16,220 nt of DNA from UMGS1975 sp959600905 (GCA_959600905.1 CAUGNO010000019.1:1-16220); one strand, 5' to 3'. Positions 1 through 8,348 are shown, counted from the first letter of the stretch. A program made the numbers and translations. Notes: a model not told the origin generated them from the sequence alone.

Positions 1-44
1 AGCTCTACAACCTCGCCCTTGCTTCCGCTTTTGATTTGCTGCAT
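1..44 (-). CDS. 5' end of a gene cut by the window edge, possibly peptidoglycan-binding/lysis-related
   Basis: An ATG at 44 with GGAGG six bases upstream starts a frame reading MQQIKSGSKGEVVE, which leaves the window. The pattern IKSGSKGEVVEL is how many peptidoglycan-binding (PG_binding_1) repeats begin, and this is the place in the module where lysis or tail-tip enzymes are usual. Only 14 complete codons are visible, so both the gene and the family are tentative. Confidence 0.4.
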   Translation of the reverse strand, partial: MQQIKSGSKGEVVE

Positions 45-55
45 GGTTTCCCTCC

Positions 56-226
56 TCATCTCCCTTGAAATTCTTCCAAACTCCCCAGCGTTTGCTTTTG
101 TTCTTTCGTCAGCTTTGTATACGGCTCTACCGCCTTTGTAAATCCTATCCCCTCCGTCTCCATCCTTGTCAGTACCGCTCTTGCTGTGATGCGCAGGAAT
201 ACGTTTTCCAGTTCTGCTATCTTCAT
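56..226 (-). CDS. Small phage protein of unknown function
   Basis: A 56-residue protein, starting MKIAELENVFLRITARAVLT and ending LEEFQGR, not recognised. It is charged, probably two helices with no membrane segment, so it is not an obvious holin. ATG 226 has GGAGG seven bases before it, formed by the last codons of the preceding gene, and its stop is followed by GGAGGG and the ATG at 44 of the next gene. The tight spacing and clear site make a coding call reasonable despite its size. The segment GFTKAVEPYTKLTKEQKQTL recalls short XkdX-region proteins, but similarity is too weak to name. Confidence 0.6.
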   Translation of the reverse strand: MKIAELENVFLRITARAVLTRMETEGIGFTKAVEPYTKLTKEQKQTLGSLEEFQGR

Positions 227-229
227 CCT

Positions 230-538
230 TTACCCTCCGTATATCATCAAGGCTACGGCTTCCTCCATATCCGATACCCGTCCTTCAAGGCTTTGCCCCA
301 TTGTTTCTTCCAGTTCCCTTTGCAGCTCTTCCCCGCTTCGTTCCACCATCGTTTCTTGTACGATTTTGTATTTGTATGGCCCTTGGTCCGTATGCACAGC
401 GTACTTTTCATAGGGATACCTATGATGCTCCTCCGTCCCTTCCTCTACCGCCACATCCGTTTCTGCAGGTGCCTCCGCCGCGTCCGAAAAAATCTTGATC
501 ACGATCCCGTTTTCATCCGTTCGCGCATATATTTTCAT
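230..538 (-). CDS. Small tail-fibre-associated protein of unknown function
   Basis: A 102-residue acidic protein downstream of the fibre gene, starting MKIYARTDENGIVIKIFSDA. The first part looks like the short 'variable tail segment' that reads MKIYxxxxxNGIVIKI and is found after fibre genes in Firmicutes prophages. A Glu-rich middle (VQETMVERSGEELQRELEET) suggests a helix or coiled coil at about 62-95. ATG 538 has AAGGAGG at seven bases, and the stop is four bases before the ATG of the next gene, which shares its GGAGG. No membrane segment or signal peptide is seen. Function unknown; it may bind the fibre or act in assembly. Confidence 0.7.
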   Translation of the reverse strand: MKIYARTDENGIVIKIFSDAAEAPAETDVAVEEGTEEHHRYPYEKYAVHTDQGPYKYKIVQETMVERSGEELQRELEETMGQSLEGRVSDMEEAVALMIYGG

Positions 539-550
539 GCTGCGCCCTCC

Positions 551-1639
551 TTACCTGTATTTCCCTTTTGCTTCAAATGCAAATATCATCTCATATCCAC
601 CCTTGATTGGCGCCGTTTTTACCAGGCCCGGTGTTGGTGTTTGCGTTGTTGTCCCGCTAGCCCGTATCACCTGGATCGTAAGGCCGTCATAGTTTTGCTG
701 CGTAATCATGCAGGAAGGCATTTCCGTAAATGTGAATGGATACAGAACCGGCTGCCCTGTTCCGAAAACCAAATTCCCGGCAGCGTCCCATATGTTATCT
801 ATGTCTATTGTCTGCGATGAATTTCCCCAGCATTCCGCAAGGCCGCTTTCCCATTTCCGATACTGCCAGATTCCGCTTATTCCTTCCTCGACTATGTAAT
901 CCTCTTGCACCCCTCTGTTCCACTTTTCCCGTTCTTCTGATGTAATATGAATGGTTGCATTAGATGTATGTGAATTTAGAACTTGTTCTTGGGAATCAAT
1001 TTGCAGTTGCAGGTTCCCCGCTGCATCTTCCGAAAGCTGTCCCTTGATCTCTTCAAACCATTCATTAAAAGCCGCGGTTAGCTGTGCATTGACCTCGCTT
1101 GTATCAAGATGCTCGATAGGGCTTGTCACAATGCCACAAACATCATCGTTTAACCGCAAATCTGTAATGCTGGCCTGCGTGATTGTCGTTGTCCTTTTTG
1201 AAACATAAACCTGCGCCAGCGCCAAATCATAAATATCGCTTCCACCTGTTTCTGTTCTTTCAATCTCAGGCGGCACCGGCGCGCTTGATTCCGTTCCTTT
1301 GATATAGTGAATATTGATTTCTCTGTTGATCCCATCGTATCTGGCCACGATCATATCAATCCTATCAAGGATCGCATGAGCGGCGTCCACCGTGATCATT
1401 TCATCACTTTCAAGCCATCCCATATATCCGTTGATGAAGCAAACCCCGGACTTTACCGTTAGGTTCATGCCATTGCTTGCCTGTACCATCATGCCGTCGC
1501 CTGGGTCTGCAAAAATGCCGTTTCCAACAATTCTGCTAAAATATTTAGCAAAAAAAGTTGCATCTTCCGCCCTGTCAAAAATCGGCATTCCCTCTTCGTC
1601 ATACCCGGTAATGGTTGAATTAAAAAAACCGCTTCTCAC
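551..1639 (-). CDS. Tail fibre / receptor-binding protein
   Basis: A 362-residue tail fibre. Residues 1-180 form a conserved base domain (SGFFNSTITGYDEEGMPIFD; FFAKYFSRIVGNGIF; VKSGVCFINGYMGWLE) that attaches to the tail tip. Next is a short linker and the fibre motif HTSNATIHITSEEREKW at 224-240, common in Firmicutes prophage fibres, and from about 250 the C-terminal head domain, GISGIWQYRKWESGLAECWG (253-272), likely a trimeric beta fold that binds the host surface. GTG 1639 overlaps the previous stop and follows GAGAGGTG. Because this domain changes quickly between phages, it is the best guess for the host-range determinant. The glycan target cannot be read from the sequence. Confidence 0.85.
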   Translation of the reverse strand: MRSGFFNSTITGYDEEGMPIFDRAEDATFFAKYFSRIVGNGIFADPGDGMMVQASNGMNLTVKSGVCFINGYMGWLESDEMITVDAAHAILDRIDMIVARYDGINREINIHYIKGTESSAPVPPEIERTETGGSDIYDLALAQVYVSKRTTTITQASITDLRLNDDVCGIVTSPIEHLDTSEVNAQLTAAFNEWFEEIKGQLSEDAAGNLQLQIDSQEQVLNSHTSNATIHITSEEREKWNRGVQEDYIVEEGISGIWQYRKWESGLAECWGNSSQTIDIDNIWDAAGNLVFGTGQPVLYPFTFTEMPSCMITQQNYDGLTIQVIRASGTTTQTPTPGLVKTAPIKGGYEMIFAFEAKGKYR

Positions 1640-2721
1640 TGTTTCACCTCTCGTCTTATAGCCTGTCCTAGGCTTAAATAATCTTTCCCGAATGTCACGG
1701 TCAGGGATAGCCCCTTTGCTGTATGCGTTTCTTTTATCGTTTCAATCCGCTTTTCCACCATAACTCCGAGAGAATCATAGATCACTGTGCATATATCTCC
1801 CAAGTCGTAATCGCTTTTATATTTCAAAGCGCTGTTTGGATCGATTTTTGCATTGTACGATTCGACCAGGTTATATGCATCGAGTTTTTCAATTCCCCTT
1901 TGCATAAGCACTGCTTTATAGTCGCTTTCGCTCATCGTTATATCCTCTACTGTCCTTTTAAGGTCCCTAGCGTCAACATATAACTCATTTCTTTCTTCTC
2001 CTTTTGTTAAGTCAACTGTAACAACCGTCCTTTCTGTGTCCTCTCCCTCTCCCGCTACATAGGCAAAGTTTTTATATTTGCTTCTATCCCTGTCATACTC
2101 AGCAGTGATAAGGTTTTCCATTCCTCTTGAAAAGGTAGCCCATGTATTCTCTTTCTGTCCCTGTGTCCTGTCCTTCCCTTTCCATACATCAAATACGATT
2201 TCATCTGCCAAAAAGTTATAGATCATAGAAAAAGAAAGCTCTTGTGATTGACATATTTCTTGAATTTTTTCTAAAACCGTATCGCCTGTGGACTGAAAAG
2301 CAATCTCCGTTCCCAATCCATGCGCTGTGCCTAACCGCAGCTTTGGGATTTTGCGCCCACTGTCCGATGGTGTAATGCAATACTCTGTCACGAGCTGTCG
2401 GCTTATCTCTTCCGGCGTTCCTTTTAGGTCTTTTGTTTTCTCGATTACACGCCCGTCGAGTATCACCTCAAGGAACTTTCCCTCTGCTTCAACGGTTTCT
2501 GATTTCGCATCCTGTTTATATGAAAGCCCCTGTAAAATACCAAGTTCATCCGCATCATTCCTGAAAATATACCGTCCATCTCTCAACAAAGCATAATATT
2601 TCATATCTGTCGCGATGGAAAATGACCCTACGTCATAGTAGCTTCTATCCCAGGTGAGCGATTCGAAGGTATCCACAACCCCTATCGGATGAAAGTCCTT
2701 ATCAAGCACCAACAAATCCAT
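1636..2721 (-). CDS. Baseplate / tail-tip protein, Gp37-like (Tal N-terminal type)
   Basis: A 361-residue protein in the tail-associated (Tal/gp27-like hub) position after Dit. It starts MDLLVLDKDFHPIGVVDTFE with ESLTWDRSYYDVGSFSI, the hallmark of Gp37-like siphophage tail proteins, and continues with GILQGLSYKQDAKSETVEAE and LEVILDGRVI. Its C-terminal half has DPNSALKYKSDYDLGDICTV, resembling hub domains that contact Dit. No C-terminal lysin domain is present, so it would be only the hub, with separate fibre genes following. ATG 2721 is chosen because GGGGG stands six bases upstream; an earlier ATG at 2763 lies inside the Dit gene. Only one base separates it from Dit, and its stop overlaps the fibre gene start as GTGA. 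Confidence 0.85.
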   Translation of the reverse strand: MDLLVLDKDFHPIGVVDTFESLTWDRSYYDVGSFSIATDMKYYALLRDGRYIFRNDADELGILQGLSYKQDAKSETVEAEGKFLEVILDGRVIEKTKDLKGTPEEISRQLVTEYCITPSDSGRKIPKLRLGTAHGLGTEIAFQSTGDTVLEKIQEICQSQELSFSMIYNFLADEIVFDVWKGKDRTQGQKENTWATFSRGMENLITAEYDRDRSKYKNFAYVAGEGEDTERTVVTVDLTKGEERNELYVDARDLKRTVEDITMSESDYKAVLMQRGIEKLDAYNLVESYNAKIDPNSALKYKSDYDLGDICTVIYDSLGVMVEKRIETIKETHTAKGLSLTVTFGKDYLSLGQAIRREVKQ

Positions 2722-2722
2722 T

Positions 2723-3589
2723 TCATACCCCCAAGTATTCCGGCGTGTAATACAATCGAACATCCATGTTTGTCATTCCATTTTCAGCGTCATATTCCAA
2801 AACATTATCTCCCGGCATAATTGACAATGATAAATCGGACATTCTATCCATATCCGTAATGGCGTTGCTTCCATTGATTAAGATTTCCTTTTGCCTGGGG
2901 ATCGTGCTGATCCTCAAAATGTCCCCCATGGATAATGTCCGAACAACCTTTATATATTGTCCTGTTGTTTCATTCTGAATGGTAGGGTTGCTAACATCGC
3001 CCCTTGTTGCTGTGATGACAAATTCAGCGCCGACCGCTTTGTCCCCATCATTCGTAATCAAAATACTTTGCGATATTTTTTGATAACCCATAATCTGCTT
3101 CTTTTCCACCGTACACTTGAACGGCAGCGCAAATTGCGGGATAAAGGCGGCAATATTCCTCCCATAGCTGCTGGTGCTCAACAGCATGGGATTTTCACAG
3201 TAAAGCGATACGGTAAATTCCGGGATTTTGTATACAGAATCGAGCGTACCAAAATCCACATTTTCTATCAAGTACTCTACCTTCCTCCTCCGCCCGCAAT
3301 ACTCAATGATCGCCGTCCCTTCGTTTGATGGATTAAAAAAGCGCACAAGGGTTTCCCTGTACGCTTCTCTATCCCCGGAAGGTATCCCGCCTATAATGTC
3401 TATGTGTCTCGGCCCCAGCCTCCGATTTGTCACCGTTGCCCCATCTATTCCCGCATTTTCCGTTGCGGTCAGTGTTATATCGCTTGTTTCAAGGCCCTGC
3501 ACACTGCGTATTTTATAGGCTGAGCGCTTTCCAAATACCATTTCCTTTCCGTTGCTTGTAAATACAATGCTTACATTCCTTGCATCCAT
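2723..3589 (-). CDS. Distal tail protein (Dit), Sipho_tail family
   Basis: Predicted Dit of 288 residues, the hexameric ring at the tail tip that joins the tube to the baseplate. It starts MDARNVSIVFTSNGKEMVFG and contains YKIRSVQGLETSDITLTATE and GATVTNRRLGPRHIDIIGGI, the N-terminal ring domain of the Sipho_tail family, then PEFTVSLYCENPML and a C-terminal beta domain (GDKAVGAEFVITATRGDVSN, then MPGDNVLEYDAENGMTNMDV) with the galectin-like arrangement usual for Dit. A TTG at 3631 would extend it into the tape measure gene, but ATG 3589 lies just after the tape measure stop and has AAGGAG about ten bases upstream. The product ends RLYYTPEYLGV; the GGGGG of that region also serves the next gene. 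Confidence 0.9.
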   Translation of the reverse strand: MDARNVSIVFTSNGKEMVFGKRSAYKIRSVQGLETSDITLTATENAGIDGATVTNRRLGPRHIDIIGGIPSGDREAYRETLVRFFNPSNEGTAIIEYCGRRRKVEYLIENVDFGTLDSVYKIPEFTVSLYCENPMLLSTSSYGRNIAAFIPQFALPFKCTVEKKQIMGYQKISQSILITNDGDKAVGAEFVITATRGDVSNPTIQNETTGQYIKVVRTLSMGDILRISTIPRQKEILINGSNAITDMDRMSDLSLSIMPGDNVLEYDAENGMTNMDVRLYYTPEYLGV

Positions 3590-3590
3590 G

Positions 3591-6500
3591 TTAATCGATC
3601 TCCTTGGCAAGCTTTTTAGACTGCCTCTCAAGCGCCCTTGCTACCTCTGCCGGGCTTTCTAAGGGCTGATTAAAATAGTTTGTCTGCGTTACCGAAAGGG
3701 TTTTATCACTGTCTGCACCTCGCAATTTCAACGAATCAATAAACACATTTTGCACTCCCCGCGCGCGAACGCCCATTTCAAGCCGCATTGTTTCCCCTGT
3801 TACGGCGGCTTGAATCCGATTCATGATCTTACGCATATTTGAATCAATAGCACCTATTGTTCTTCCTGCCTCTCCGGCTAATCCAACCGCAAGACCCTGT
3901 GAGAGATATTTTCCAAGTCTAGCCGTCTCTTTTGATGGAGAATGTATTCCGGCTACATCACTCATTTTCTTCAAAACAGTACTTACAAAATTCCCTACAT
4001 CTGTGAGGATTCCATCCTTTTTAGAATCAATACCGGCCTGTAATCCAAGCGCAATATTTTCTCCGATAGTTTCGGCCTTTTTTACCGCTCCGCCATCTTC
4101 TCCGTCCAAGCCCTTTTCTATTTCTTCATTTGTTTTTTTCCCGATTTCTTTTGGTACACTTTCCCCTGAATCCAGTTCAAGTGCTTCTCTTAGACTTTTT
4201 TCAATCTCGTCGGCAGACATAGTTGCTGCTGATGCTAGCTCTGGGCGCTTTTCCGTAATGCCGTCTATCATGTTCACCATAGACAACAACATATTTTTCC
4301 TCTGTTCTTCAGGAAGCCCCTTATAGGATTCGAGAATTTCATTTGCAACTCGTATGTTTTCTTCTGTAACCTCTCCTCCTTGCTCCCTTGTAATAAACAG
4401 CATATTCATAAACTGATCGGATACGGCTTTTACTGAGCCTTCCGCAGCATTTCTTAAGTCAGTATTGATTTGTGATGCGTTTTCATTGTACATCCTCTGT
4501 CTTTCATCAAGATTTTCTTTTTCTATCTCAAGGGTTTCCGCTAAGGTATCCAGGGTAATATCTTTATTCTCTATCACTGCATCCGAAACTCTCCCATAAC
4601 CCTCGATAACCGCGTTATAATTTCCCTCACTTATATCCTTCGCGTATAATTCATACTGCTCAATGTCATCATAATACCCTTTTTGCGTATCATTTAAGCG
4701 ATTGATTGCATCTATTTTCTTTTGAGCGCTTTTGGTATATTCTGCTGCCGCATTCGCATCACCACGGATTTCTGCCTCTTTTTTCTTTGCAAGGTCATCT
4801 AAATACTGCCCCTGTAATTCTCTTATTTTATTGTTATTTTCAATTGACTTCGTAACCGCCTCTTTGTACGCTGGTTCCATTGCGTCTAGCACAATCTGCG
4901 CTTTCTTTTTCTGGATATTCTCCTCTATTGCTTTGCTGTTATCCAGTAACGAGGCAGTCCCGTCCTTATTAAGTTTGATTGTTTCTCCGAGAATAGGATT
5001 AAGCTGTTCTGATAAAAACTTAGCTCTTGCAGTATCTTTTTCCGCTATGATTCCATTCGCATCTCCTAGATTTTTAAGTTCTCCATATAACGCCTGTGCA
5101 TGCGTCAATTCAGCAAGGCCAGAAGCTATATTTTCTTCCTGTTTCTCCTTTAATTCTTGTCTTGCTTCCGTCTGTTCCTCAAGAGCCTTTTTAGTCTCAT
5201 TCAGAGCTTTAGTCTCTTCATCCTCGTGCATCACAACAGCTACAATCGCCGCTGTCAACGCTCCTATCCCAAGTGTGACAGCGCCAAGTGGCGATGCAAG
5301 GAACGAAAGTGCTGATGAAAACAACTTCGTTGAAGAGGAAGCTGCCGTCTGGGCAATTGCGTGCGCTGTTGTCGCTGCTGTACTAGCCGCCGTAGCTGCC
5401 GCATCCGCCGCCATAGCGGCTACCTTGCCCATGACCCATTTCGCAACATTCTGTAAAATGTTCATGCCTTTTACAGCCGCAATATAACCTGTAACAAGAG
5501 GGATAATAACATGAATTTTATCCCCTATAAACCCAAGTGCCTTTACAAATATAGGAATGATTGTTTTTGCAATCTTCACGATAATCTCAACAAGTTTCCC
5601 AAATAGATTTCCAACACTTTGTAGGGCACTTTTTAATTCCCCGCTCTTAAATGAACTAGTAATCTCATTGACTGCTTGTATTGCATACTTGGCAGCTTCT
5701 TTTAACGGAGAATTGATCCCATCATAGATGGCAAGCCCAAGGCCCTCTAAGCTTGACCCTAAAAGGGTGATTTGCCCTTTTAGGTTGTCGTTCATGGTCT
5801 CTGCCATTTTTTTAGCGCTTCCATCTGCGTTATTAATTTGCTCTGCTAGGGAAGCAAAGTCCTTGTCAGATGCATTTACGATTGCAAGCAATCCAGACAT
5901 ACCCTCTTGCCCCGCCAAAGAAGCTGCAAGCTGTGTTTTCTGTGCATCCGATAATTTGCCAAAGCCAGTGCGCAGCTCTCCTAAAACATCGTTGAACGGC
6001 TTCATGTTGCCTTTCGCGTCTGTAAGAGATACGCCCAGTGTTTTCATTGCATCTTTTACTTCATCGGTCGGTTTTACCATCCGAGAAAGCAGCGAACGCA
6101 ATGCCGTACCTGCTTGGCTTGCCTTGATACCGCTGTTTGCCATCAGGCCCAGTGCCAACGATACGTCCTCAATGCTGTATTTCATCGCCCCAGCCACAGG
6201 AGCCACATATTTGAAGGATTCGCCCAGCATAGCAACATCTGTATTGGAAGCCGACGAAGCCATGGCCAATACGTCCGAAAAATGTGCAGCGTCCTTGGCC
6301 TGTAATCCGAAAGCTGTCATGGAATCGGTCACAATATCCGAAACCATCGCCAAATCTTCACCGGAAGCCGCGGCTAGGTTCATCACGCCGTCAATGCCGT
6401 TTAGCATATCCTCTGTTTTCCAGCCCGCCATAGCCATGTATTCCAAGGCTTGTGCTGATTCTGTGGCAGAGTATTTTGTGTCAATGCCCATCTGCTTTGC

Positions 6501-6716
6501 TTTTTCAGTAAGCGCGGTTATCTCGTCCCCTGTCGCCCCGGAAATAGCCTCTACTTTGGACATTTGTGCTTCAAAGTCCATGCCAGCTTTGACTGCATAG
6601 CCGGACATAGCACCAAACGCAGCTGCAGCCGCTGTGGTGATTCCCTTGATTCCTTTTGTAATCCCTGATTGGTCAATTTTTGTATCTATAAGAATGGAGC
6701 CGTCTGCCTGTGCCAA
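3591..6716 (-). CDS. Tape measure protein (TP901-1 type)
   Basis: The longest gene, 1041 residues, sets tail length and is ejected with the DNA. Residues about 40-330 form the TP901-type core (AGMDFEAQMSKVEAISGATG, then YSATESAQALEYMAMAGWKT; GIKASQAGTALRSLLSRM). A first hydrophobic stretch spans about 370-420 (VEIIVKIAKTIIPIFVKALG) and a second 466-496 (GAVTLGIGALTAAIVAVVM), both candidates for insertion in the host membrane. From about 500 the protein is a long coiled coil (KALNETKKALEEQTEARQEL). Near residue 923 is GIHSPSKETARLGKYLSQGL, a common tape measure C-terminal motif. The start is TTG 6716, the first start after an in-frame TGA, with GGGG eight bases upstream. At roughly 1.5 angstrom per residue the tail would be near 150 nm. 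No cell-wall hydrolase domain was recognised. Confidence 0.95.
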   Translation of the reverse strand: MAQADGSILIDTKIDQSGITKGIKGITTAAAAAFGAMSGYAVKAGMDFEAQMSKVEAISGATGDEITALTEKAKQMGIDTKYSATESAQALEYMAMAGWKTEDMLNGIDGVMNLAAASGEDLAMVSDIVTDSMTAFGLQAKDAAHFSDVLAMASSASNTDVAMLGESFKYVAPVAGAMKYSIEDVSLALGLMANSGIKASQAGTALRSLLSRMVKPTDEVKDAMKTLGVSLTDAKGNMKPFNDVLGELRTGFGKLSDAQKTQLAASLAGQEGMSGLLAIVNASDKDFASLAEQINNADGSAKKMAETMNDNLKGQITLLGSSLEGLGLAIYDGINSPLKEAAKYAIQAVNEITSSFKSGELKSALQSVGNLFGKLVEIIVKIAKTIIPIFVKALGFIGDKIHVIIPLVTGYIAAVKGMNILQNVAKWVMGKVAAMAADAAATAASTAATTAHAIAQTAASSSTKLFSSALSFLASPLGAVTLGIGALTAAIVAVVMHEDEETKALNETKKALEEQTEARQELKEKQEENIASGLAELTHAQALYGELKNLGDANGIIAEKDTARAKFLSEQLNPILGETIKLNKDGTASLLDNSKAIEENIQKKKAQIVLDAMEPAYKEAVTKSIENNNKIRELQGQYLDDLAKKKEAEIRGDANAAAEYTKSAQKKIDAINRLNDTQKGYYDDIEQYELYAKDISEGNYNAVIEGYGRVSDAVIENKDITLDTLAETLEIEKENLDERQRMYNENASQINTDLRNAAEGSVKAVSDQFMNMLFITREQGGEVTEENIRVANEILESYKGLPEEQRKNMLLSMVNMIDGITEKRPELASAATMSADEIEKSLREALELDSGESVPKEIGKKTNEEIEKGLDGEDGGAVKKAETIGENIALGLQAGIDSKKDGILTDVGNFVSTVLKKMSDVAGIHSPSKETARLGKYLSQGLAVGLAGEAGRTIGAIDSNMRKIMNRIQAAVTGETMRLEMGVRARGVQNVFIDSLKLRGADSDKTLSVTQTNYFNQPLESPAEVARALERQSKKLAKEID

Positions 6717-6751
6717 TCACAACACCCCTTTATCGTCACTGGCTCACGGCT

Positions 6752-6886
6752 CTATGGACGCTTGATTTCGATTTCTTTCTTGCAGCTTTTACACCATACG
6801 AATACGCCTTTGCATAGAGCATCCGGCAGTATTTTGGCAAGCTTTTTGCCGCAATATGGGCATTTCACCCATTGTTTGTTTCTCAT
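6752..6886 (-). CDS. Small Com-like zinc finger protein
   Basis: A 44-residue protein encoded between Gp15 and the tape measure. Its ATG (6886) overlaps the Gp15 stop as ATGA. It contains CPYCGKKLAK at residues 9-18 and WCKSCKKEIEIK at 31-42, giving two CxxC pairs (C9/C12 and C32/C35) in a zinc ribbon spacing. The pattern CPYCxKxLxK...xxxWCKSCKKEIEI resembles the phage Mu Com family, small zinc proteins that bind mRNA and activate translation of a modification gene. Here there is no modification gene; the next gene is the tape measure, which starts with TTG 35 bases after this stop. A local translational regulator or a small structural zinc protein are both possible. The coding call is firm; the function is inference. 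Confidence 0.75.
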   Translation of the reverse strand: MRNKQWVKCPYCGKKLAKILPDALCKGVFVWCKSCKKEIEIKRP

Positions 6887-7464
6887 AGTCCTTTCGACAA
6901 ACTGGAAATAAAGTCCTGTTCCTTTTCTTCCTCTGTTCTGTTGTCCGGAAGCGCATACAGCTGCTTCATTTTCCTGTAAAAGTCCTTTTGTTCTTTGGGC
7001 ACTTTTGTAATGTCCACCGCTCGATACCGCATGATCTTCATAAACTCTAGGTTTTCATCCAATGCGTGGAAAAGCGCCTTAAACTTCCACCAATGCAAAA
7101 ACGGGATTTCCACAAGGTCGATCCCGTATTGCGATAAAAACGCTGCGTAGATGCTTCCCGCATCGTATTCGTAGCTATATACAATGTTCTTTGGCGCTGA
7201 TTCCGTTTCTTCGTTCTCTTCCTCTTTGGTATCTTTCCGTCCGCATAGATAAAACCAAAGGATTTTCTCCATTGCTTGTTCTTCATCCTCTGGTATCTGC
7301 GGAAAATACAGTTCAAGAGCTCTTGCCGCCTTTTCCATCTCTGTAAATTCTTCGTCCATCATTAAGAGCTCAAAGGCAATGCTTGTCCGAAAGTCTGCAT
7401 CAATTTCATAGAAAAGGCCGCCAACCTCTATTTGGGTCGGCGGCCTATCCAGCAATAGGTTCAC
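6883..7464 (-). CDS. Bacteriophage Gp15 family protein (second tail chaperone)
   Basis: A 193-residue member of the Firmicutes phage Gp15 family, recognisable from its start MNLLLDRPPTQIEVGGLFYE followed by IDADFRTSIAFELLMMDEEF. The family occupies the second chaperone position before the tape measure. A central acidic segment (EEENEETESAPKNIVYSYEY) leads to DAGSIYAAFLSQYGIDL and HWWKFKALFHALDENLEFMK, the conserved C-terminal core where the phage tape-measure helper contacts are thought to lie. The start is GTG 7464, overlapping the upstream stop as GTGA, with only a weak purine-rich site, so translation is likely coupled to the preceding gene. Its own stop overlaps the Com-like gene as ATGA. 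Precise molecular role is inferred from position. Confidence 0.85.
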   Translation of the reverse strand: MNLLLDRPPTQIEVGGLFYEIDADFRTSIAFELLMMDEEFTEMEKAARALELYFPQIPEDEEQAMEKILWFYLCGRKDTKEEENEETESAPKNIVYSYEYDAGSIYAAFLSQYGIDLVEIPFLHWWKFKALFHALDENLEFMKIMRYRAVDITKVPKEQKDFYRKMKQLYALPDNRTEEEKEQDFISSLSKGL

Positions 7465-7847
7465 TTGCGGCGCTCTCTTCCCGGTTTATACCGTTCCATG
7501 CGTTTTGTCCTTGCAGCTTCGATCTCTTGAATGATATAGGTAATCACGTCGCACGTGTCTTCCAGCGTGACAACGCGGCCCTCAAAAATCTGTTTTGCCG
7601 CGTCTTGCCCTAGTATCGCGTCAATGCTGTCCAGGACAAACTGGACACTCTCCTTCACCCTAGCCTCCATGGCTTCTGTGTTTTCATTTTTATCGACAGA
7701 AGATTGCAGGGCCTTGGACATTTCCAACGCCTTTCCTGCAAATTGCTGCAAATGGGCCACCAGTTCTTTAGACGTAGTGTCTACCTCGTACTTGTGTCCG
7801 CAAATATCCAGCGATACCATGCTGTTTTGGAATTTGAACGCCGCCAT
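7461..7847 (-). CDS. Putative tail assembly chaperone (first of pair)
   Basis: A 128-residue, largely helical protein between the tail tube and Gp15 genes, where siphophages encode the first tail assembly chaperone that coats the tape measure during assembly. It starts MAAFKFQNSMVSLDICGHKY, with a short N-terminal strand pair (VSLDICGHKYEVDT), followed by helices that include KELVAHLQQFAGKALEMSKA and SVQFVLDSIDAILGQDAAKQ, and ends in a basic tail KRMERYKPGRERRK. The segment about IFEGRVVTLEDTCDVITYII resembles the end of such proteins. ATG 7847 has AGGGG eight bases upstream. It overlaps the next gene through GTGA. No slippery heptamer that would fuse it to the following gene was found, so the two are probably separate proteins linked by coupling. 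Confidence 0.72.
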   Translation of the reverse strand: MAAFKFQNSMVSLDICGHKYEVDTTSKELVAHLQQFAGKALEMSKALQSSVDKNENTEAMEARVKESVQFVLDSIDAILGQDAAKQIFEGRVVTLEDTCDVITYIIQEIEAARTKRMERYKPGRERRK

Positions 7848-7850
7848 TTC

Positions 7851-8345
7851 TTATTCCCCTTCCGTAAATGTCTTCGTTGCAAGCACAAACTTGCCAACCG
7901 TTGGATCGCCATTGATGTAAATAACCCCTTCAATGGGCAGTCCGTCCGTGGCCGCGCCGCCGCCATCGTTGGTGCAGTCGATGACAACGCTGTACTTTTT
8001 GGCCTTATAGGTGCCTGCGGTTTCCTCGTCTTCGTCCCAAGCGTCGACGAGCACCATCGTTGTCTCTGCATCCGGCCCGATCTTGTCAAACATGCTGCAA
8101 AAATAATCATTGAATGGGTCGCCTACCGCACGCTTGCCGCCGATCGCTCTTTGAATGGATTTTGATGTAGTGGTCGTTGTCTGGTTCGCCTCGTCGATCC
8201 ACTGCATCGCCTGTGTTTGCGTGTTAGAGCTTGGCGTCGCCGTGTCAAAGCCCTTTCCTACACGTTCGTATTTTTCTTCGCCCGATCCTGCGGATACGTC
8301 TACGAACATCATTCTGTCTCTTGCTCCCGGCAATGTATATGCCAT
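7851..8345 (-). CDS. Major tail tube protein
   Basis: Predicted tail tube subunit of 164 residues, which stacks in hexameric rings around the tape measure to make the tail shaft. It starts MAYTLPGARDRMMFVDVSAG and has the composition typical of tube proteins: polar, Thr/Gly-rich, few cysteines, with beta-strand stretches (YSVVIDCTNDGGG, IEGVIYINGDPTVGKFVLAT) near the end. ATG 8345 is preceded by GGAGG at eight bases. It lies between the tail terminator and the two chaperone-like genes, the normal slot for this product, and its ribosome binding site is among the strongest in the window, fitting a highly expressed protein. The late strand motif before NGDPTVGKF matches phage tail tube domains of Firmicutes. 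Confidence 0.85.
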   Translation of the reverse strand: MAYTLPGARDRMMFVDVSAGSGEEKYERVGKGFDTATPSSNTQTQAMQWIDEANQTTTTTSKSIQRAIGGKRAVGDPFNDYFCSMFDKIGPDAETTMVLVDAWDEDEETAGTYKAKKYSVVIDCTNDGGGAATDGLPIEGVIYINGDPTVGKFVLATKTFTEGE

Positions 8346-8348
8346 TGT

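Noticed and set aside
65..820. Plus-strand reading frame of 251 codons
   Set aside because: It runs opposite the fibre-end and small tail genes, which have good ribosome binding sites and matching order; its composition (many Cys, His, Arg, Phe) is that of a shadow frame.
551..1639. Diversity-generating retroelement variable region in the fibre C terminus
   Set aside because: No reverse transcriptase frame or duplicated template repeat is seen in the window.
3590..3631. Longer Dit start at TTG 3631
   Set aside because: It lies wholly inside the tape measure end and lacks a ribosome binding site; ATG 3589 has one and gives the usual N terminus.
5728..6600. Long plus-strand reading frame of 290 codons opposite the tape measure
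   Set aside because: It is antisense to a well-supported tape measure core, has low-complexity Ser/Ala/Pro composition typical of a complementary frame, and has no recognisable domain or operon partner.
7461..7500. Possible -1 frameshift joining the first tail chaperone to Gp15
   Set aside because: The -1 frame has a TAA about 24 bases before the stop of the first gene and no slippery heptamer lies in the remaining window; a GTGA overlap explains translation of Gp15.
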